From contig JAFDZA010000014.1 in assembly GCA_018267135.1 (NCBI GenBank), forward strand, positions 310,001 through 374,000: 64,000 nt of DNA, given 5' to 3'. Source of the stretch: Bacteroidota bacterium. Its GTDB lineage: Bacteria > Bacteroidota > Bacteroidia > Cytophagales > Cyclobacteriaceae. Under the pieces are notes generated by a model. That model searched no databases. It was not told the DNA's origin and saw only the letters and a program-made list of their open reading frames with translations. Position numbers and translations under genes: made by a program. Numbering within the stretch: the stretch's first letter is position 1; every line of letters starts with the position of its first letter. Positions 36,237 to 45,942 of the stretch are shown in pieces.

Positions 36237-37326
36237 AAAAATAATTTTACTACCGGGCGATGGCATCGGTAAAGAAGTAACAGCCGAAGGAAAACGGGTG
36301 TTGCAAAAAATAGCCGAGCTTTTTAATCATCATTTTGAGTTTGATGAGGCATCAATTGGCCATCATGCCATTGAGGCAGCGGGCACTCCTCTTCCGGATG
36401 AAACATTATCTAAATTAAAAAATTGCGATGCTATTTTGTTTGGTGCGGTGGGGCATCCTATGTACGATAATGACCCGACCTTAAAAGTGCGCCCTGAGCA
36501 AGGCTTATTGAAGATGCGCAAAGAGCTGGGTTTGTATGCCAACCTGCGCCCAATCAAATTATTTGATGAGTTGTTGCACGTTTCCAGTATTAAGTCTGAG
36601 ATATTGAAAGGTTCTGATATTTTGTTTTTCCGCGAACTTACAGGCGATGTGTACTTTGGCGAGAGAGGAAGAAAGGATGACCGGGCCACGGCATACGATG
36701 TTATGATTTACCATCGCTATGAAGTAGAGCGTATTGCACACAAAGCTTTTCAGGCGGCCCGCACCCGCAAGAAAAAAGTTACCAGCGTTGATAAGGCCAA
36801 TGTGCTGGAAAGCTCGCGCCTGTGGAGGGAAGTAGTGCAGGACGTAGGCAAGCAATATCCTGATGTACAACTAGAGCACCAGTTTGTTGATGCGGCTTCG
36901 ATGAGGCTGATACAAAACCCGCGCAGCTATGATGTGGTACTGACCGGTAATTTATTTGGCGATATTTTAACGGATGAGGCTTCGCAGATTGCCGGCTCTA
37001 TGGGGATGCTGGCCTCGGCTTCAGTAGGAGATACCGTGGGCTTGTATGAACCCATTCACGGCAGCGCACACGACATTACCGGAAAAGGAATTGCCAATCC
37101 GCTGGCTTCCATTCTGTCGGTGGCTTTGTTGCTCGATATTTCGTTTGGCCTGAAAGAGGAATCAGAAATGGTAATCAAAGCGGTAGAGAAGATGCTAAAG
37201 GAAGGATACCGCACAGCCGATATAGCTGATTCAGATACTGACAAAAGCAAGATATTAAATACACAAAAAGCAGGAACCATAATAGTAGAACAACTCAGCA
37301 AACTGCCCCGTGTGGCCCATGTCTGA
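36229..37326 (+). CDS. leuB: 3-isopropylmalate dehydrogenase
   Basis: 365 residues. [15 protein letters not shown] at the start, [13 protein letters not shown] near residue 137, [16 protein letters not shown] near 188, and the NAD loop [18 protein letters not shown] near 272. The usual family form is ELTGGIYFG; here the second Gly is Asp (GDVYFG), a common Bacteroidota variant. It oxidises and decarboxylates 3-isopropylmalate to 2-oxoisocaproate. Confidence 0.95.
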   Translation: MHKKIILLPGDGIGKEVTAEGKRVLQKIAELFNHHFEFDEASIGHHAIEAAGTPLPDETLSKLKNCDAILFGAVGHPMYDNDPTLKVRPEQGLLKMRKELGLYANLRPIKLFDELLHVSSIKSEILKGSDILFFRELTGDVYFGERGRKDDRATAYDVMIYHRYEVERIAHKAFQAARTRKKKVTSVDKANVLESSRLWREVVQDVGKQYPDVQLEHQFVDAASMRLIQNPRSYDVVLTGNLFGDILTDEASQIAGSMGMLASASVGDTVGLYEPIHGSAHDITGKGIANPLASILSVALLLDISFGLKEESEMVIKAVEKMLKEGYRTADIADSDTDKSKILNTQKAGTIIVEQLSKLPRVAHV

Positions 37327-37366
37327 TTAATAGCACTTTTATAACTATAACAAAAGCCAACTCGTT

Positions 37367-38527
37367 ATGTCAAACAAGATTCAGATTTTCGACACCACCC
37401 TCCGCGATGGCGAGCAAGTGCCCGGTTGCCAACTGAAGACAGAAGAAAAAATTATTGTTGCCCGTGCGCTCGAAGCACTGGGAGTAGATGTTATTGAGGC
37501 CGGCTTTCCTATTTCCAGCCCGGGCGATTTTTTATCGGTAGTAGAAATTTCGAAGGCCGTAAAAGACCCCGTAGTTTGCGGGCTTACCCGTGCTAAAAAA
37601 GACGATATAGACGTGGCTTCGGAAGCCTTGCGCCATGCCAAAAGAGGACGCATCCATACGGGTATTGGTTCCAGCGATGTGCATATTAAACACAAATTTA
37701 AAAGCACCCGCGAGCAAGTATTAGAGCAGGGTGTGTGGGCGGTAAAATATGCCAAGAGCAAAGGTTATGAAGTAGAGTTTTTTGCCGAAGATGCCGGCCG
37801 TGCTGATTTAATTTTTTTGGCTCAGCTTATTGAAGCCGTTATTGCGGCTGGGGCGGATGTGGTAAATATTCCCGATACCACCGGCTATTGCTTGCCTCAT
37901 TTGTACGGCAAGCGAATCAAGTATTTGGTAGATCATGTTAAAAATATTGACCGTGCTGTTATTTCGGTGCATTGTCATAACGATTTAGGGTTGGCTACAG
38001 CCAATACAATTTCAGGTTTACTGAACGGAGCCCGCCAGGCCGAGGTAACGATCAATGGCATTGGTGAGCGGGCTGGTAATACATCACTGGAAGAAGTAGC
38101 CATGATTTTACAAGTACATAAAGACCTTGCCCTTACAACTAACATTAAGCCGGAGAAAATTTATGGCCTTAGCAAACTGGTTTCCGGTATGATGCGTATG
38201 CCCGTGCAGGCTAACAAAGCCATAGTAGGAGCGAATGCATTTGCTCATTCTTCCGGTATCCATCAGGATGGTTTTTTAAAACATGCCGAGAATTATGAAA
38301 TTATTAATCCGGCTCAGGTGGGAGTGCCTTCTTCTTCCATTATCCTTACGGCTCGCAGTGGCCGGGCCGCTTTAAAACACCGCATGGAGTTACTTGGGCA
38401 CAAATATGAAGGCGAAGAACTCAATACACTTTACGAAAACTTTCTTTTAGTGGCCGATGAAAAGAAAGAAGTAAAAGATGAAGACTTAGTAATGCTGGCG
38501 GCTAATATGCCGGTATTGGTAAAGTGA
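37367..38527 (+). CDS. leuA: 2-isopropylmalate synthase, short form
   Basis: 386 residues. [13 protein letters not shown] near residue 9 (catalytic/metal residues), [18 protein letters not shown] near 203 (HxH metal ligands), [16 protein letters not shown] near 230 and HSSGIHQDG near 295. It condenses acetyl-CoA with 2-oxoisovalerate, the committed step to leucine. The ~120-residue C-terminal leucine-binding domain of the long (~510-residue) enzymes is missing, so leucine feedback on the enzyme is probably absent. Operon context makes a related homocitrate or citramalate synthase unlikely. Confidence 0.88.
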   Translation: MSNKIQIFDTTLRDGEQVPGCQLKTEEKIIVARALEALGVDVIEAGFPISSPGDFLSVVEISKAVKDPVVCGLTRAKKDDIDVASEALRHAKRGRIHTGIGSSDVHIKHKFKSTREQVLEQGVWAVKYAKSKGYEVEFFAEDAGRADLIFLAQLIEAVIAAGADVVNIPDTTGYCLPHLYGKRIKYLVDHVKNIDRAVISVHCHNDLGLATANTISGLLNGARQAEVTINGIGERAGNTSLEEVAMILQVHKDLALTTNIKPEKIYGLSKLVSGMMRMPVQANKAIVGANAFAHSSGIHQDGFLKHAENYEIINPAQVGVPSSSIILTARSGRAALKHRMELLGHKYEGEELNTLYENFLLVADEKKEVKDEDLVMLAANMPVLVK

Positions 38528-38531
38528 GCAT

Positions 38532-39260
38532 TTATTTTTGATGTGGGTAGAGCAGAGGATCTGTTTTCGTGTCATCCTTTTTCTTTTTTCCAAAAACATA
38601 CCCAATAGAAAAACTTAAAACCTGGTTATAGATTTTTTGCTGAGGTAATTCAGGTAACCCGGCATGCGGTACAGCAGCGGCATCTTCAATAACCGGTACA
38701 AACCCATGCGTGTAGCGTACCCCAAGGCTGATGCCGCACTTTAATTCATATTCTGCCCCCAACACAAAACCCGCATCAATTTTCTGGCGATACCTGGAGT
38801 TTAGAATACTATTACCAAAGATGGCAGTGGTGGAATTACCAAGACTATCCTTTTGCAAAAAGCTGGCATTGAATAACATACTTACATACGGGCCGGCCAG
38901 GAGTTGAAATCCTTTAACGTGTAGCGTGGGGGAGAAGGGATGCAATTCAATATAATCACTCTTAAAGCTACTGGTGTATTTTTGTCCCCACTTATCATTA
39001 ATGGGTAGGGAAGAGTTTTTCTGAATCATCAACAGTTCAGACTTCAACCAAAAATTTCTGGTCAACTTAGAGTTTACAAAAATACCAACATGAAAACTAT
39101 TGAGCGGGGTGGGGTTTCCGCCCGATGATAATTGGTGCAAGTCGGGGCCGAAAAGAGTGGCCGAAGTAAGGCCTGCTTTTATTCCGATGCGGGCTTCTCC
39201 CTGGGCTTGTACTGAGATCCAAGCAGAAGTAATAATGATGATGAGTACTATTTTTTTCAT
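38532..39260 (-). CDS. Outer-membrane beta-barrel protein of the RND operon
   Basis: 242 residues from the ATG at 39260 (MKKIVLIIIITSAW), which begins 4 bp after the TolC-like stop; an upstream ATG at 39290 lies inside that gene. Signal peptide to VQAQ. ARIGIKAGLTSATLFGPD near the mature N-terminus and SFSIGYVFGKKKKDD at the end are typical of small Bacteroidota outer-membrane beta-barrels. It is the last gene of the heavy-metal RND operon; function there is unknown. Ends with a charged tail. Confidence 0.75.
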   Translation of the reverse strand: MKKIVLIIIITSAWISVQAQGEARIGIKAGLTSATLFGPDLHQLSSGGNPTPLNSFHVGIFVNSKLTRNFWLKSELLMIQKNSSLPINDKWGQKYTSSFKSDYIELHPFSPTLHVKGFQLLAGPYVSMLFNASFLQKDSLGNSTTAIFGNSILNSRYRQKIDAGFVLGAEYELKCGISLGVRYTHGFVPVIEDAAAVPHAGLPELPQQKIYNQVLSFSIGYVFGKKKKDDTKTDPLLYPHQK

Positions 39261-39264
39261 CTGC

Positions 39265-40548
39265 TTAGAAATTAATATCCCAAATACCAACGGCTCTTTC
39301 TAACTGTACCAATGCCGAAGCATAACTGTACAGCGTATTAAAATAATCCATTTGAATGGTATTATACGTTCGTTGAGCGTTCAGCACCTCAAGTAATGAA
39401 GTTTTGCCACGCTGGTAGGCATATACTTTTCCGTCCAGCACACGTTTGGCTTCACCCAACAAACCCGATTGATACTGTTGTACCTGTTTGCGCTCGGCCA
39501 TGTATTGGGAGTATGCTTGGGCTACATCGGTTTCTACTTGCAACTCGATTTGCCGGTATTGTAGTTCGGCTTGTGCAATATTATACTCCGCCATTTTTAA
39601 GTCGCCTTTATAGTTATTAGAAAATTTAAGAGGGATCGTAAGTCCGCCATATACTGCGGTAAGCGAGGGGGTAGGTTCCACAAAGTTGGTAACCACCGAT
39701 GTATTGTTAGAACCAATTGTAATTCCCAAATCGATCATGCGGTTGGCCTTAGCCAATTTCAGGGCGCTGGCGGCTACGTTTTTATTTTTTAAGGCAGCCA
39801 ATAAATCAGCCCGGTTGTTTAGGGCGGTGGTAACTAATTCTTTGTAAATAAACTCGCGGTCGAACTGATCAAACCGGCCGGCCGGATACAACAGCGTATC
39901 AATATTCGTTTTCCCTACCAATAGATTGAGATTGCTCAATGATACTTTCCAATCGGATTGCGCCTGAATAACACTGTTTAACAAGTAGCGGGCTTCGAGC
40001 CGGCTTTGCTTGGCATCAATTTCCATAATGGAGCCAAGTTTAAAACGAATACTGTCGGAGATGGCTAATTTATTGATGCTTTCGTACGAGTTGGTCATTA
40101 CCTGAAGATGGTTGCGCAAAGCCAGTGCATTTAAAAAAGCTATCGTGGCATCGGCCCGCAGGTTTCTGAAAAAATCTTCGAGTTGTGCTTTAGTTAATTC
40201 TACACCCTGGTTGGCTAAGTCTATGCGGGCCTTTCGTTTGCCGCCCAGCTCTAACGTGGTGTTGGCGTTTACCGAATAGCCGTAGCCGGCTTTCATACGC
40301 CCTTGCCCCATGTTTACATATCCGTAATATAATTCCGGATTAGGAAATATTTTGGCGATTTCAATTCCGGCATAGGCGATATCTACATTAAATTTTTGTA
40401 CAGCATAGTTCAGGTTTCCTTTTCCTACACTCTCCAGATACTCGGGAAAGGTAATCTGTTTTTTGATGAACAGGGTATCAACCTGAGCAATCCCCAGAGT
40501 GGCCAGTGTGCTAAATAGGAGAGTGGTGTATAAAAAACGTTTCATCAA
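39265..40548 (-). CDS. TolC family outer-membrane efflux protein
   Basis: 427 residues with signal peptide (to LGIAQ). Two outer-membrane-efflux-protein repeats, with long helices such as LANQGVELTKAQLEDFFRNL near residue 118 and YSQYMAERKQVQQYQ near 345. It is the exit duct of the tripartite pump. Its ATG overlaps the stop of the RND gene by 4 bp (ATGA). Confidence 0.9.
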   Translation of the reverse strand: MMKRFLYTTLLFSTLATLGIAQVDTLFIKKQITFPEYLESVGKGNLNYAVQKFNVDIAYAGIEIAKIFPNPELYYGYVNMGQGRMKAGYGYSVNANTTLELGGKRKARIDLANQGVELTKAQLEDFFRNLRADATIAFLNALALRNHLQVMTNSYESINKLAISDSIRFKLGSIMEIDAKQSRLEARYLLNSVIQAQSDWKVSLSNLNLLVGKTNIDTLLYPAGRFDQFDREFIYKELVTTALNNRADLLAALKNKNVAASALKLAKANRMIDLGITIGSNNTSVVTNFVEPTPSLTAVYGGLTIPLKFSNNYKGDLKMAEYNIAQAELQYRQIELQVETDVAQAYSQYMAERKQVQQYQSGLLGEAKRVLDGKVYAYQRGKTSLLEVLNAQRTYNTIQMDYFNTLYSYASALVQLERAVGIWDINF

Positions 40549-43500
40549 TGTTCGTCTTTAGGCATTTGAATCTCCACACCAAAATCATCGCCCCATTTTT
40601 TCTCTACCATGTAGTACATGGCAGGCAAAACAAACAAGGTAATGGCGGTGGCAAAAAGTAAACCGTAAACAATTACTGTGGCCAGCGGGCGCTGCACGTC
40701 TGAGCCAATTCCTGTAGCCAACGAAGCGGGCAATAACCCTAACACGGCAACCGTAGCAGTCATTAATATAGGTCTGAATCGCATCTTGGTTCCCTGAATT
40801 ACGGCTTGCTTAAGATCCATTCCCTCTTTACGTAGTTGATTCAAATTGGAGATCATAATGACTCCGTTTTGAATAGCGACACCAAAAAGTGCGATGAACC
40901 CTACGGCCGATGATACATTGAGAGTCATACCGCGGATATTTAGTGCCAGCATCCCTCCAAACAATGCGAGCGGTACAACCGATAATATTAACCCGGCTTG
41001 CCTGAACTCACCAAACGCACCATATAATAGCAAGAACATGATAGCTAATGCCAACGGAACAATAACGGCTAACCTCGCATAGGCTCTTCGTTGATTTTCA
41101 AATTGCCCACCCCATTTAATGTTATATTTTTCGTGATCGTATTTTACTTGCTCTTCAATTTTCTTTTGCCCCTCAGCAACAAATGTGGTGAGGTCGGTGC
41201 CCCGAAGATTAAGTTTTACGGTGAGGTGGCGTTTGTTCATTTCGCGGGTGATGGTGCTTTCGCCTGTATTTAACTCTACTTGGGCAACTTGCGAAACTGG
41301 AATGCGGGCACCATCGGGTGTGGTAAGCATTAAATTAGCAATGGCTTCCGGTGTGCTGCGGCTTTCTTCGTTGAAACGGGCTGTAATATCATATACTCTT
41401 TCACCAATAAAAATCTGCGACACGGCTTTTCCGCCAATAGCCACTTCAATTAAATCGGCTACATCGGCCACATTGAGGCCATAACGTGCTACGGCCTCAC
41501 GATCAATTTTAATTTGTAATTGAGGCAGCGGAGGCTCCTGATCGATGGCCAGATCTACAGCTCCTTTTATTCCTCTTAATGTCTTTAATACATCTTCGGC
41601 AATGCGCCTGGTCTCTTTAAAATCTTTCCCAAAAACTTTTACTACCAGTTCGCTGTGCGCTCCGGCAATTTTATCCATTACCCCGTCAATCATCGGTTGT
41701 GAAAAACCTACGGTGTATCCGGGAACTTTGGCATAGTCAGCGGCCAGATCTATAATTAAGTCATTTTTTTTTCTGCCGCTTGGCCATTTTTTATAGGGTT
41801 TTAATCCTACCGAGCATTCATAGTGTGACGGAGTCCATGAATCAGTGCCATTATCGTTTCGCCCCAGTTGCGTAACCATATAAGTTACTTCTTCATGCCG
41901 TAGCGTTATAGCCCTTAGCGTATCGGCCATTTGTTTTGATTTGCTCAGTGATATGCCAGGTGGTAAAGTAACCTGAAGCCAAATAGAACCTTCATCTAAA
42001 GGGGGAAGAAAATCTTTGCCTACGGTAATAGTAAACACCACTGCACCCACCACCACAAAAGCTAGAGGGGCAAAAACTTTTTTAGGGCGATCCAGGATTT
42101 TAATTATTCTTAGATGGTAGAAATCTGTTATTTTTTCCAGCCATTTGTTATGATACAATTTTTGTGGTTTATTATAGACTGCGTAAGCTAAGCCGGGTAT
42201 CAGCAAGAGGGCAACACTTAATGCTCCGAATAGCGCATAACTTACCGTAAAGGCCATCGGAGTAAATAGTTTTTTCTCTACCCGCTCAAAGGCAAATAAT
42301 GGTAAATAGGCGGTAATGATAATCATTGTTGCAAAGAGTACAGGCTTAGCTACCTGTATTGCCTTTTCGCCAATGTGTTGCTCAGTCAATTGGCTATGGG
42401 GATCTTCTTCCCGAACTTTTAATATGGTCTCCATCATTACAATGGCACCATCTACGATAACCCCAAAATCAATAGCACCTAACGACAACAGGTTGGCCGG
42501 TATGTTGGTAACATGCATCAGAATAAAAGCAATCAGCAGTGAGAGAGGAATCGTAACAGCCACCAGTAAGGCACCTCTCCAGTTTCCCAGAAAAATGATC
42601 AGTACAATTACTACCAGTGTAATTCCTTCAATCAGCGTATGCGATACCGTTTCGAGTGTTGTTTCCACAAGGTTTGTTCGATCCATATAGGGAACAATCT
42701 TTACTCCTTGTGGAAGGGTTTCGTTATTCAGTTCATTTACAGCCGCATGAACACCCGCCAAAACACGAGACGGGTTTTCTTTTTTGAGCAGCAGTACGAT
42801 TCCTTCAATGCTTTCGGATATAGTAGTTTGATGATCGGTGTAACCAAGAATTCCTTTACGTTCGAGGATTCCATACTTTAGAGTCCCTAAATCTTTCAAA
42901 AAAATAGGCACTCCCTTCTGGCTCTTCACCACAATATTTCCCAGATCTTCCATGTTTTTTAGCAGACCAATTCCCCGCACCACATACCCCAGTTCTCCGC
43001 GTGTAAGAATACTTCCGCCTACGTTGTTGTTGTTGTTGTTAATGGCATTCTCTACATCAATCAGCGTAGTGCGGTACTGTTCTAATTTTTTAGGATTAAT
43101 CTCTACCTGATATTGTGTGGTAATGCCTCCGAAATTGGTAACATCGGCAATACCTTGTACTTGCTTGATACGCGGAATAATGACCCAGTCTTGCAAGTCT
43201 TTCAACATGCGTATATCATACCGATCGCTTTTAACAATATAACGGTAGATTTCTCCGATCGGAGAGGTGAGAGGATCCAGAGTAGGGATGGCACCTTTCG
43301 GTAAATTAAGTTGTGCTAATCGTTCTTCTATGCGCTGACGGCTCCAATAGTCTTCAATGCCATCTTCAAAAACAATTGTAATCATCGAAAGACCAAATGT
43401 ACTTCGACTGCGCATAACGTGCATGCCGGGAAGCCCGTTGATGGCTCGCTCAATGGGGATTGTAATTTGTAACTCTACCTCTTCAGCCGCCAGTCCGGGC

Positions 43501-43655
43501 ACTTGTGTTACTACCTGCGAGGTAACATCAGCAATATCGGGGTAGGCTTCAATAGATAGTTGATTCCACGAATAATAGCCGACAAAAGCCAATAACACAA
43601 ATAATGCCATGAAGAGCCAACGCTTGTGGATGGCCGTAAAAACAAGTTTTTTCAT
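40545..43655 (-). CDS. CzcA/CusA-type heavy-metal efflux RND transporter
   Basis: 1036 residues, twelve predicted membrane helices with two large periplasmic loops. GAIDFGVIVDGAIVMMET near residue 398 is the HME-RND proton-relay helix, and QVPGLAAEEVELQITIPIE near 50 is typical for CzcA/CusA. It pumps metal cations (Zn/Co/Cd/Ni or Cu/Ag) out with proton energy. The metal cannot be settled from the sequence. A run of six AAC codons gives six Asn in a row at residues ~206-211. Confidence 0.94.
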   Translation of the reverse strand: MKKLVFTAIHKRWLFMALFVLLAFVGYYSWNQLSIEAYPDIADVTSQVVTQVPGLAAEEVELQITIPIERAINGLPGMHVMRSRSTFGLSMITIVFEDGIEDYWSRQRIEERLAQLNLPKGAIPTLDPLTSPIGEIYRYIVKSDRYDIRMLKDLQDWVIIPRIKQVQGIADVTNFGGITTQYQVEINPKKLEQYRTTLIDVENAINNNNNNVGGSILTRGELGYVVRGIGLLKNMEDLGNIVVKSQKGVPIFLKDLGTLKYGILERKGILGYTDHQTTISESIEGIVLLLKKENPSRVLAGVHAAVNELNNETLPQGVKIVPYMDRTNLVETTLETVSHTLIEGITLVVIVLIIFLGNWRGALLVAVTIPLSLLIAFILMHVTNIPANLLSLGAIDFGVIVDGAIVMMETILKVREEDPHSQLTEQHIGEKAIQVAKPVLFATMIIITAYLPLFAFERVEKKLFTPMAFTVSYALFGALSVALLLIPGLAYAVYNKPQKLYHNKWLEKITDFYHLRIIKILDRPKKVFAPLAFVVVGAVVFTITVGKDFLPPLDEGSIWLQVTLPPGISLSKSKQMADTLRAITLRHEEVTYMVTQLGRNDNGTDSWTPSHYECSVGLKPYKKWPSGRKKNDLIIDLAADYAKVPGYTVGFSQPMIDGVMDKIAGAHSELVVKVFGKDFKETRRIAEDVLKTLRGIKGAVDLAIDQEPPLPQLQIKIDREAVARYGLNVADVADLIEVAIGGKAVSQIFIGERVYDITARFNEESRSTPEAIANLMLTTPDGARIPVSQVAQVELNTGESTITREMNKRHLTVKLNLRGTDLTTFVAEGQKKIEEQVKYDHEKYNIKWGGQFENQRRAYARLAVIVPLALAIMFLLLYGAFGEFRQAGLILSVVPLALFGGMLALNIRGMTLNVSSAVGFIALFGVAIQNGVIMISNLNQLRKEGMDLKQAVIQGTKMRFRPILMTATVAVLGLLPASLATGIGSDVQRPLATVIVYGLLFATAITLFVLPAMYYMVEKKWGDDFGVEIQMPKDEH

Positions 43656-43658
43656 ATC

Positions 43659-44771
43659 TTATTTAGCATCCAAAAGATAAAAACCTCCCTGTGCGATGAT
43701 GGATTCCCCTCCACTCAGCCCCTCTGTAATTACTACACGATCATTAGTTGTTTCGGCTGTGGTAACGATCTGCTTTTTAAAATGCCAGGGTTTAGTTTGA
43801 ACAAAAACAAAATTACGATCATTATACTGTAACAAAGCGCTGGAGGGAACAAATACCGACAGGCCCGGACGTTGCGTAAATTTTACAGTAGCATACATTC
43901 CGGGCTTTAACTTTTCGCCTCGGTTAGAGCACTCGATCAATACATTGATAGAACGGGTTTCTTCATCCACGATTTCATCAATGTGATAAACAGTGCCCTT
44001 AAAAATTTCGCCAGGGTAAGCCGTTACCTCAGCTTCCGTCTGGTCGCCTTCTTCAATGAACCTGATGTCTTTTTCTTTTACCGAAGCAATAATCCATACC
44101 TTAGAAATTTCGGCTACGGTTAATATAGAATTACTATTGTCTGTAAGATACTTCCCAACGACAATCGTATTTTTGATTACCTGCCCGTGTATAGGTGATC
44201 GAACAACCAAGGGTTCACCAAATATCATTTTATCAGGATCCACTCCAAAGATCCGAATACTGGCCGTTGCCTTTTCTAATTCGCTTTTGCTATTTTCAAA
44301 AGTAGTACGAGCCGTTTCATAATCACGTTGCACGCCTACTCCATTGTCTAATAAATCTTTCTGTCTTTTAAAATCCTTTTCGGCCAATAGATATTGCTGT
44401 CGGTCTTGTAAATACATTTTCTGTGCGTCTGTGTAGTCTGATGAATAGATAGCAAACAGAGGCGTTCCCCGGTCAACATCTTGGCCAAGTTTTACAAAAG
44501 ACTCTGTAATCCGCCCGTTAAATGGAGCAGAAATCTCTGCATAGTTGTTAGGGATAGCTTTTATTTTTGCAGCACTATATACTTGCAACTGATGAGATTC
44601 TTTTTGAGCCGTCTCAATTTTTAGTTTCGGACGAATATTTGAACTATCCGGTAGAATAATTTCTTCTCCTGCTAATCGGTAATTAACAACATTAGCAACA
44701 TGCTCTTTTTTCTTGCACGATACGCTAAACAATAAGATTAAAATGAAATTAAAAAAGATTAAATTTCTCAT
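43659..44771 (-). CDS. RND efflux periplasmic adaptor, lipoprotein
   Basis: 370 residues. Lipoprotein signal MRNLIFFNFILILLFSVSC, lipobox SVSC. Barrel-sandwich and hairpin region (AEISAPFNGRITESFVKLGQ near residue 80, then long helices with QDRQQYLLAEKDFKRQKDLL) and a beta-barrel domain (VRSPIHGQVIKNTIVVGKYL). It bridges RND pump and TolC duct. First gene of the operon, 3 bp before the pump. It lacks the extra metal-binding N-terminal domain of some CusB proteins. Confidence 0.9.
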   Translation of the reverse strand: MRNLIFFNFILILLFSVSCKKKEHVANVVNYRLAGEEIILPDSSNIRPKLKIETAQKESHQLQVYSAAKIKAIPNNYAEISAPFNGRITESFVKLGQDVDRGTPLFAIYSSDYTDAQKMYLQDRQQYLLAEKDFKRQKDLLDNGVGVQRDYETARTTFENSKSELEKATASIRIFGVDPDKMIFGEPLVVRSPIHGQVIKNTIVVGKYLTDNSNSILTVAEISKVWIIASVKEKDIRFIEEGDQTEAEVTAYPGEIFKGTVYHIDEIVDEETRSINVLIECSNRGEKLKPGMYATVKFTQRPGLSVFVPSSALLQYNDRNFVFVQTKPWHFKKQIVTTAETTNDRVVITEGLSGGESIIAQGGFYLLDAK

Positions 44772-44885
44772 TATCAGAGCATTGAATGGGTAAAAACATT
44801 GCCTTCCAAACGAATTTCAGGGCGCAATGTTACGGGAAATTTCCTTTAATAGAATATTAAGTATAGGTTAATAAATTCCGGGCAG

Positions 44886-44910
44886 GCACAATGTATTTTA
44901 CTAATTGTGC
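44886..44910. promoter_or_regulatory. Candidate operator between metal-efflux genes
   Basis: GCACAAT (44886-44892) and ATTGTGC (44904-44910) form a perfect 7-bp inverted repeat with an 11-bp spacer, in the 172-bp gap between the divergent RND operon and CDF gene, 9 bp upstream of the CDF -7 element. A metal-responsive repressor or activator could bind here; no regulator gene is adjacent. Confidence 0.4.
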
Positions 44911-44919
44911 GTGGCTCGT

Positions 44920-44927
44920 TATTTTTG
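44920..44927 (+). promoter_or_regulatory. Candidate -7 element of the CDF gene
   Basis: TATTTTTG is an exact match to TAnnTTTG, 16 bp before the ATG at 44944. The nearest TTG upstream (44905) is only 12 bp away, inside the inverted repeat, so a proper -33 element is missing; an activator may be needed. Confidence 0.35.
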
Positions 44928-44943
44928 AAGCCATGCCTACTTC

Positions 44944-45834
44944 ATGAGCCACGATCATCATCACCACCACCATTTTGAAACACAGAGCCGGATGTTGATG
45001 TTGGGCATGGTATTGAACTTGCTGTTTGTTGTTATCGAAGCCACGGCCGGCTGGTGGGTTGGCTCACTCGCATTGCTTTCGGATGCCGGCCATAACCTGA
45101 GCGATGTAGCCAGTTTAGCACTGGTGTGGATGGCCAATAAACTGGCTTTGCGTAAAGCCACCCAACATTATACGTATGGCTTTGGCAAGGGCACCATATT
45201 AGTGGCTGTTATTAATGCCTTTACGCTTCTCATTATGGTGGGAGCCATTGGCTGGGAAGCCATTGACCGTATGAACCCCGACCATAGCATAGATGGCGTG
45301 ACGGTAGCCTGGATTGCCTTTGCCGGCATTATCATCAATGGATTTACAGCTTTTCTTTTTTTTAAAGACAAAGAAAAAGACCTGAACACCAAAGGGGCTT
45401 ACCTGCACATGGCAGCCGATGCCCTTATTTCGTTAGGTGTTTTGCTATCGGGTGTGATTATCTATTTCACGCACTGGTATTGGTTGGATGCTGTAACGAG
45501 TTTACTTATCGGTATGGTAATTATTGCAGGCAGTTGGCAACTGATAAAAGATGCCTGGCGCTTATCGTTAGATGGGGTACCCTCTACCATTGATGCTGGA
45601 GCAATAAAAGATTTTTTGCTTTCAGTGCAAGGGGTGGTGAGCCTGCATGATCTGCACATTTGGGCCATGAGCACCAATACTACGGCCCTCACGGTTCATT
45701 TGGTTGTACCACAAGAAAACGATACGCTCATTTCCTTTGTGAAAGACGAATTACATAAACGTTTTAGCATTGAGCATACAACCATTCAAATAGAAAAGTC
45801 ATTACAAGCCGAATGTGGGCAGCAATGTGGATGA
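44944..45834 (+). CDS. Cation diffusion facilitator metal exporter
   Basis: 296 residues, six membrane helices. His-rich N-terminus (SHDHHHHHHFE), metal site in TM2 SDAGHNLSDVASL near residue 43 and TM5 HMAADALISLGV near 156 (HxxxD in both), then a cytoplasmic domain with HDLHIWAMSTNTTALTVHL near 233. The HD-HD pair usually goes with Zn (and Co/Cd) export by proton antiport. Divergent from the RND operon, so the two form one metal-resistance locus. Confidence 0.93.
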   Translation: MSHDHHHHHHFETQSRMLMLGMVLNLLFVVIEATAGWWVGSLALLSDAGHNLSDVASLALVWMANKLALRKATQHYTYGFGKGTILVAVINAFTLLIMVGAIGWEAIDRMNPDHSIDGVTVAWIAFAGIIINGFTAFLFFKDKEKDLNTKGAYLHMAADALISLGVLLSGVIIYFTHWYWLDAVTSLLIGMVIIAGSWQLIKDAWRLSLDGVPSTIDAGAIKDFLLSVQGVVSLHDLHIWAMSTNTTALTVHLVVPQENDTLISFVKDELHKRFSIEHTTIQIEKSLQAECGQQCG

Positions 45835-45842
45835 AACAGCGG

Positions 45843-45897
45843 ACTACACTTACTTTTTTCCGGTAGTTTCTCATTCAGTCTTGGTGAGCTCATATAC
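45843..45897 (-). pseudogene. Decayed copy of the S9 peptidase 3' end
   Basis: Read on the minus strand this stretch gives KYMSSPRLNEKLPEK, matching KYMGPPKLNEKLPEK at the end of the S9 peptidase (12 of 15 identical). An A-run is one base shorter than in the intact gene, so the stop is shifted out of frame. Homology stops abruptly at both sides: only ~17 codons remain. It is either what is left of a deleted paralogue or a duplicated end created when the segment in between arrived. Confidence 0.6.
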
Positions 45898-45902
45898 TTT
45901 AG

Positions 45903-45942
45903 TTCTACGCAGAGTAACCGAGACGGGAGACTTTGCGTAGAA
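45903..45942. other. Long-armed hairpin beside the pseudogene
   Basis: TTCTACGCA (45903-45911) pairs perfectly with TGCGTAGAA (45934-45942); inside, AGT/ACT and CC/GG can pair as well, around small internal loops and a 5-base loop. It begins 6 bp from the decayed gene end and has no T-run. It may be a folded RNA, a palindromic repeat unit or a scar. Apart from this and the pseudogene, 45835-46105 shows nothing recognisable. Confidence 0.4.

Noticed and set aside
39258..39303. Longer start (39290) for the RND-operon barrel protein
   Set aside because: It would overlap the TolC-like gene and place ten extra residues before a clear signal peptide at 39260.
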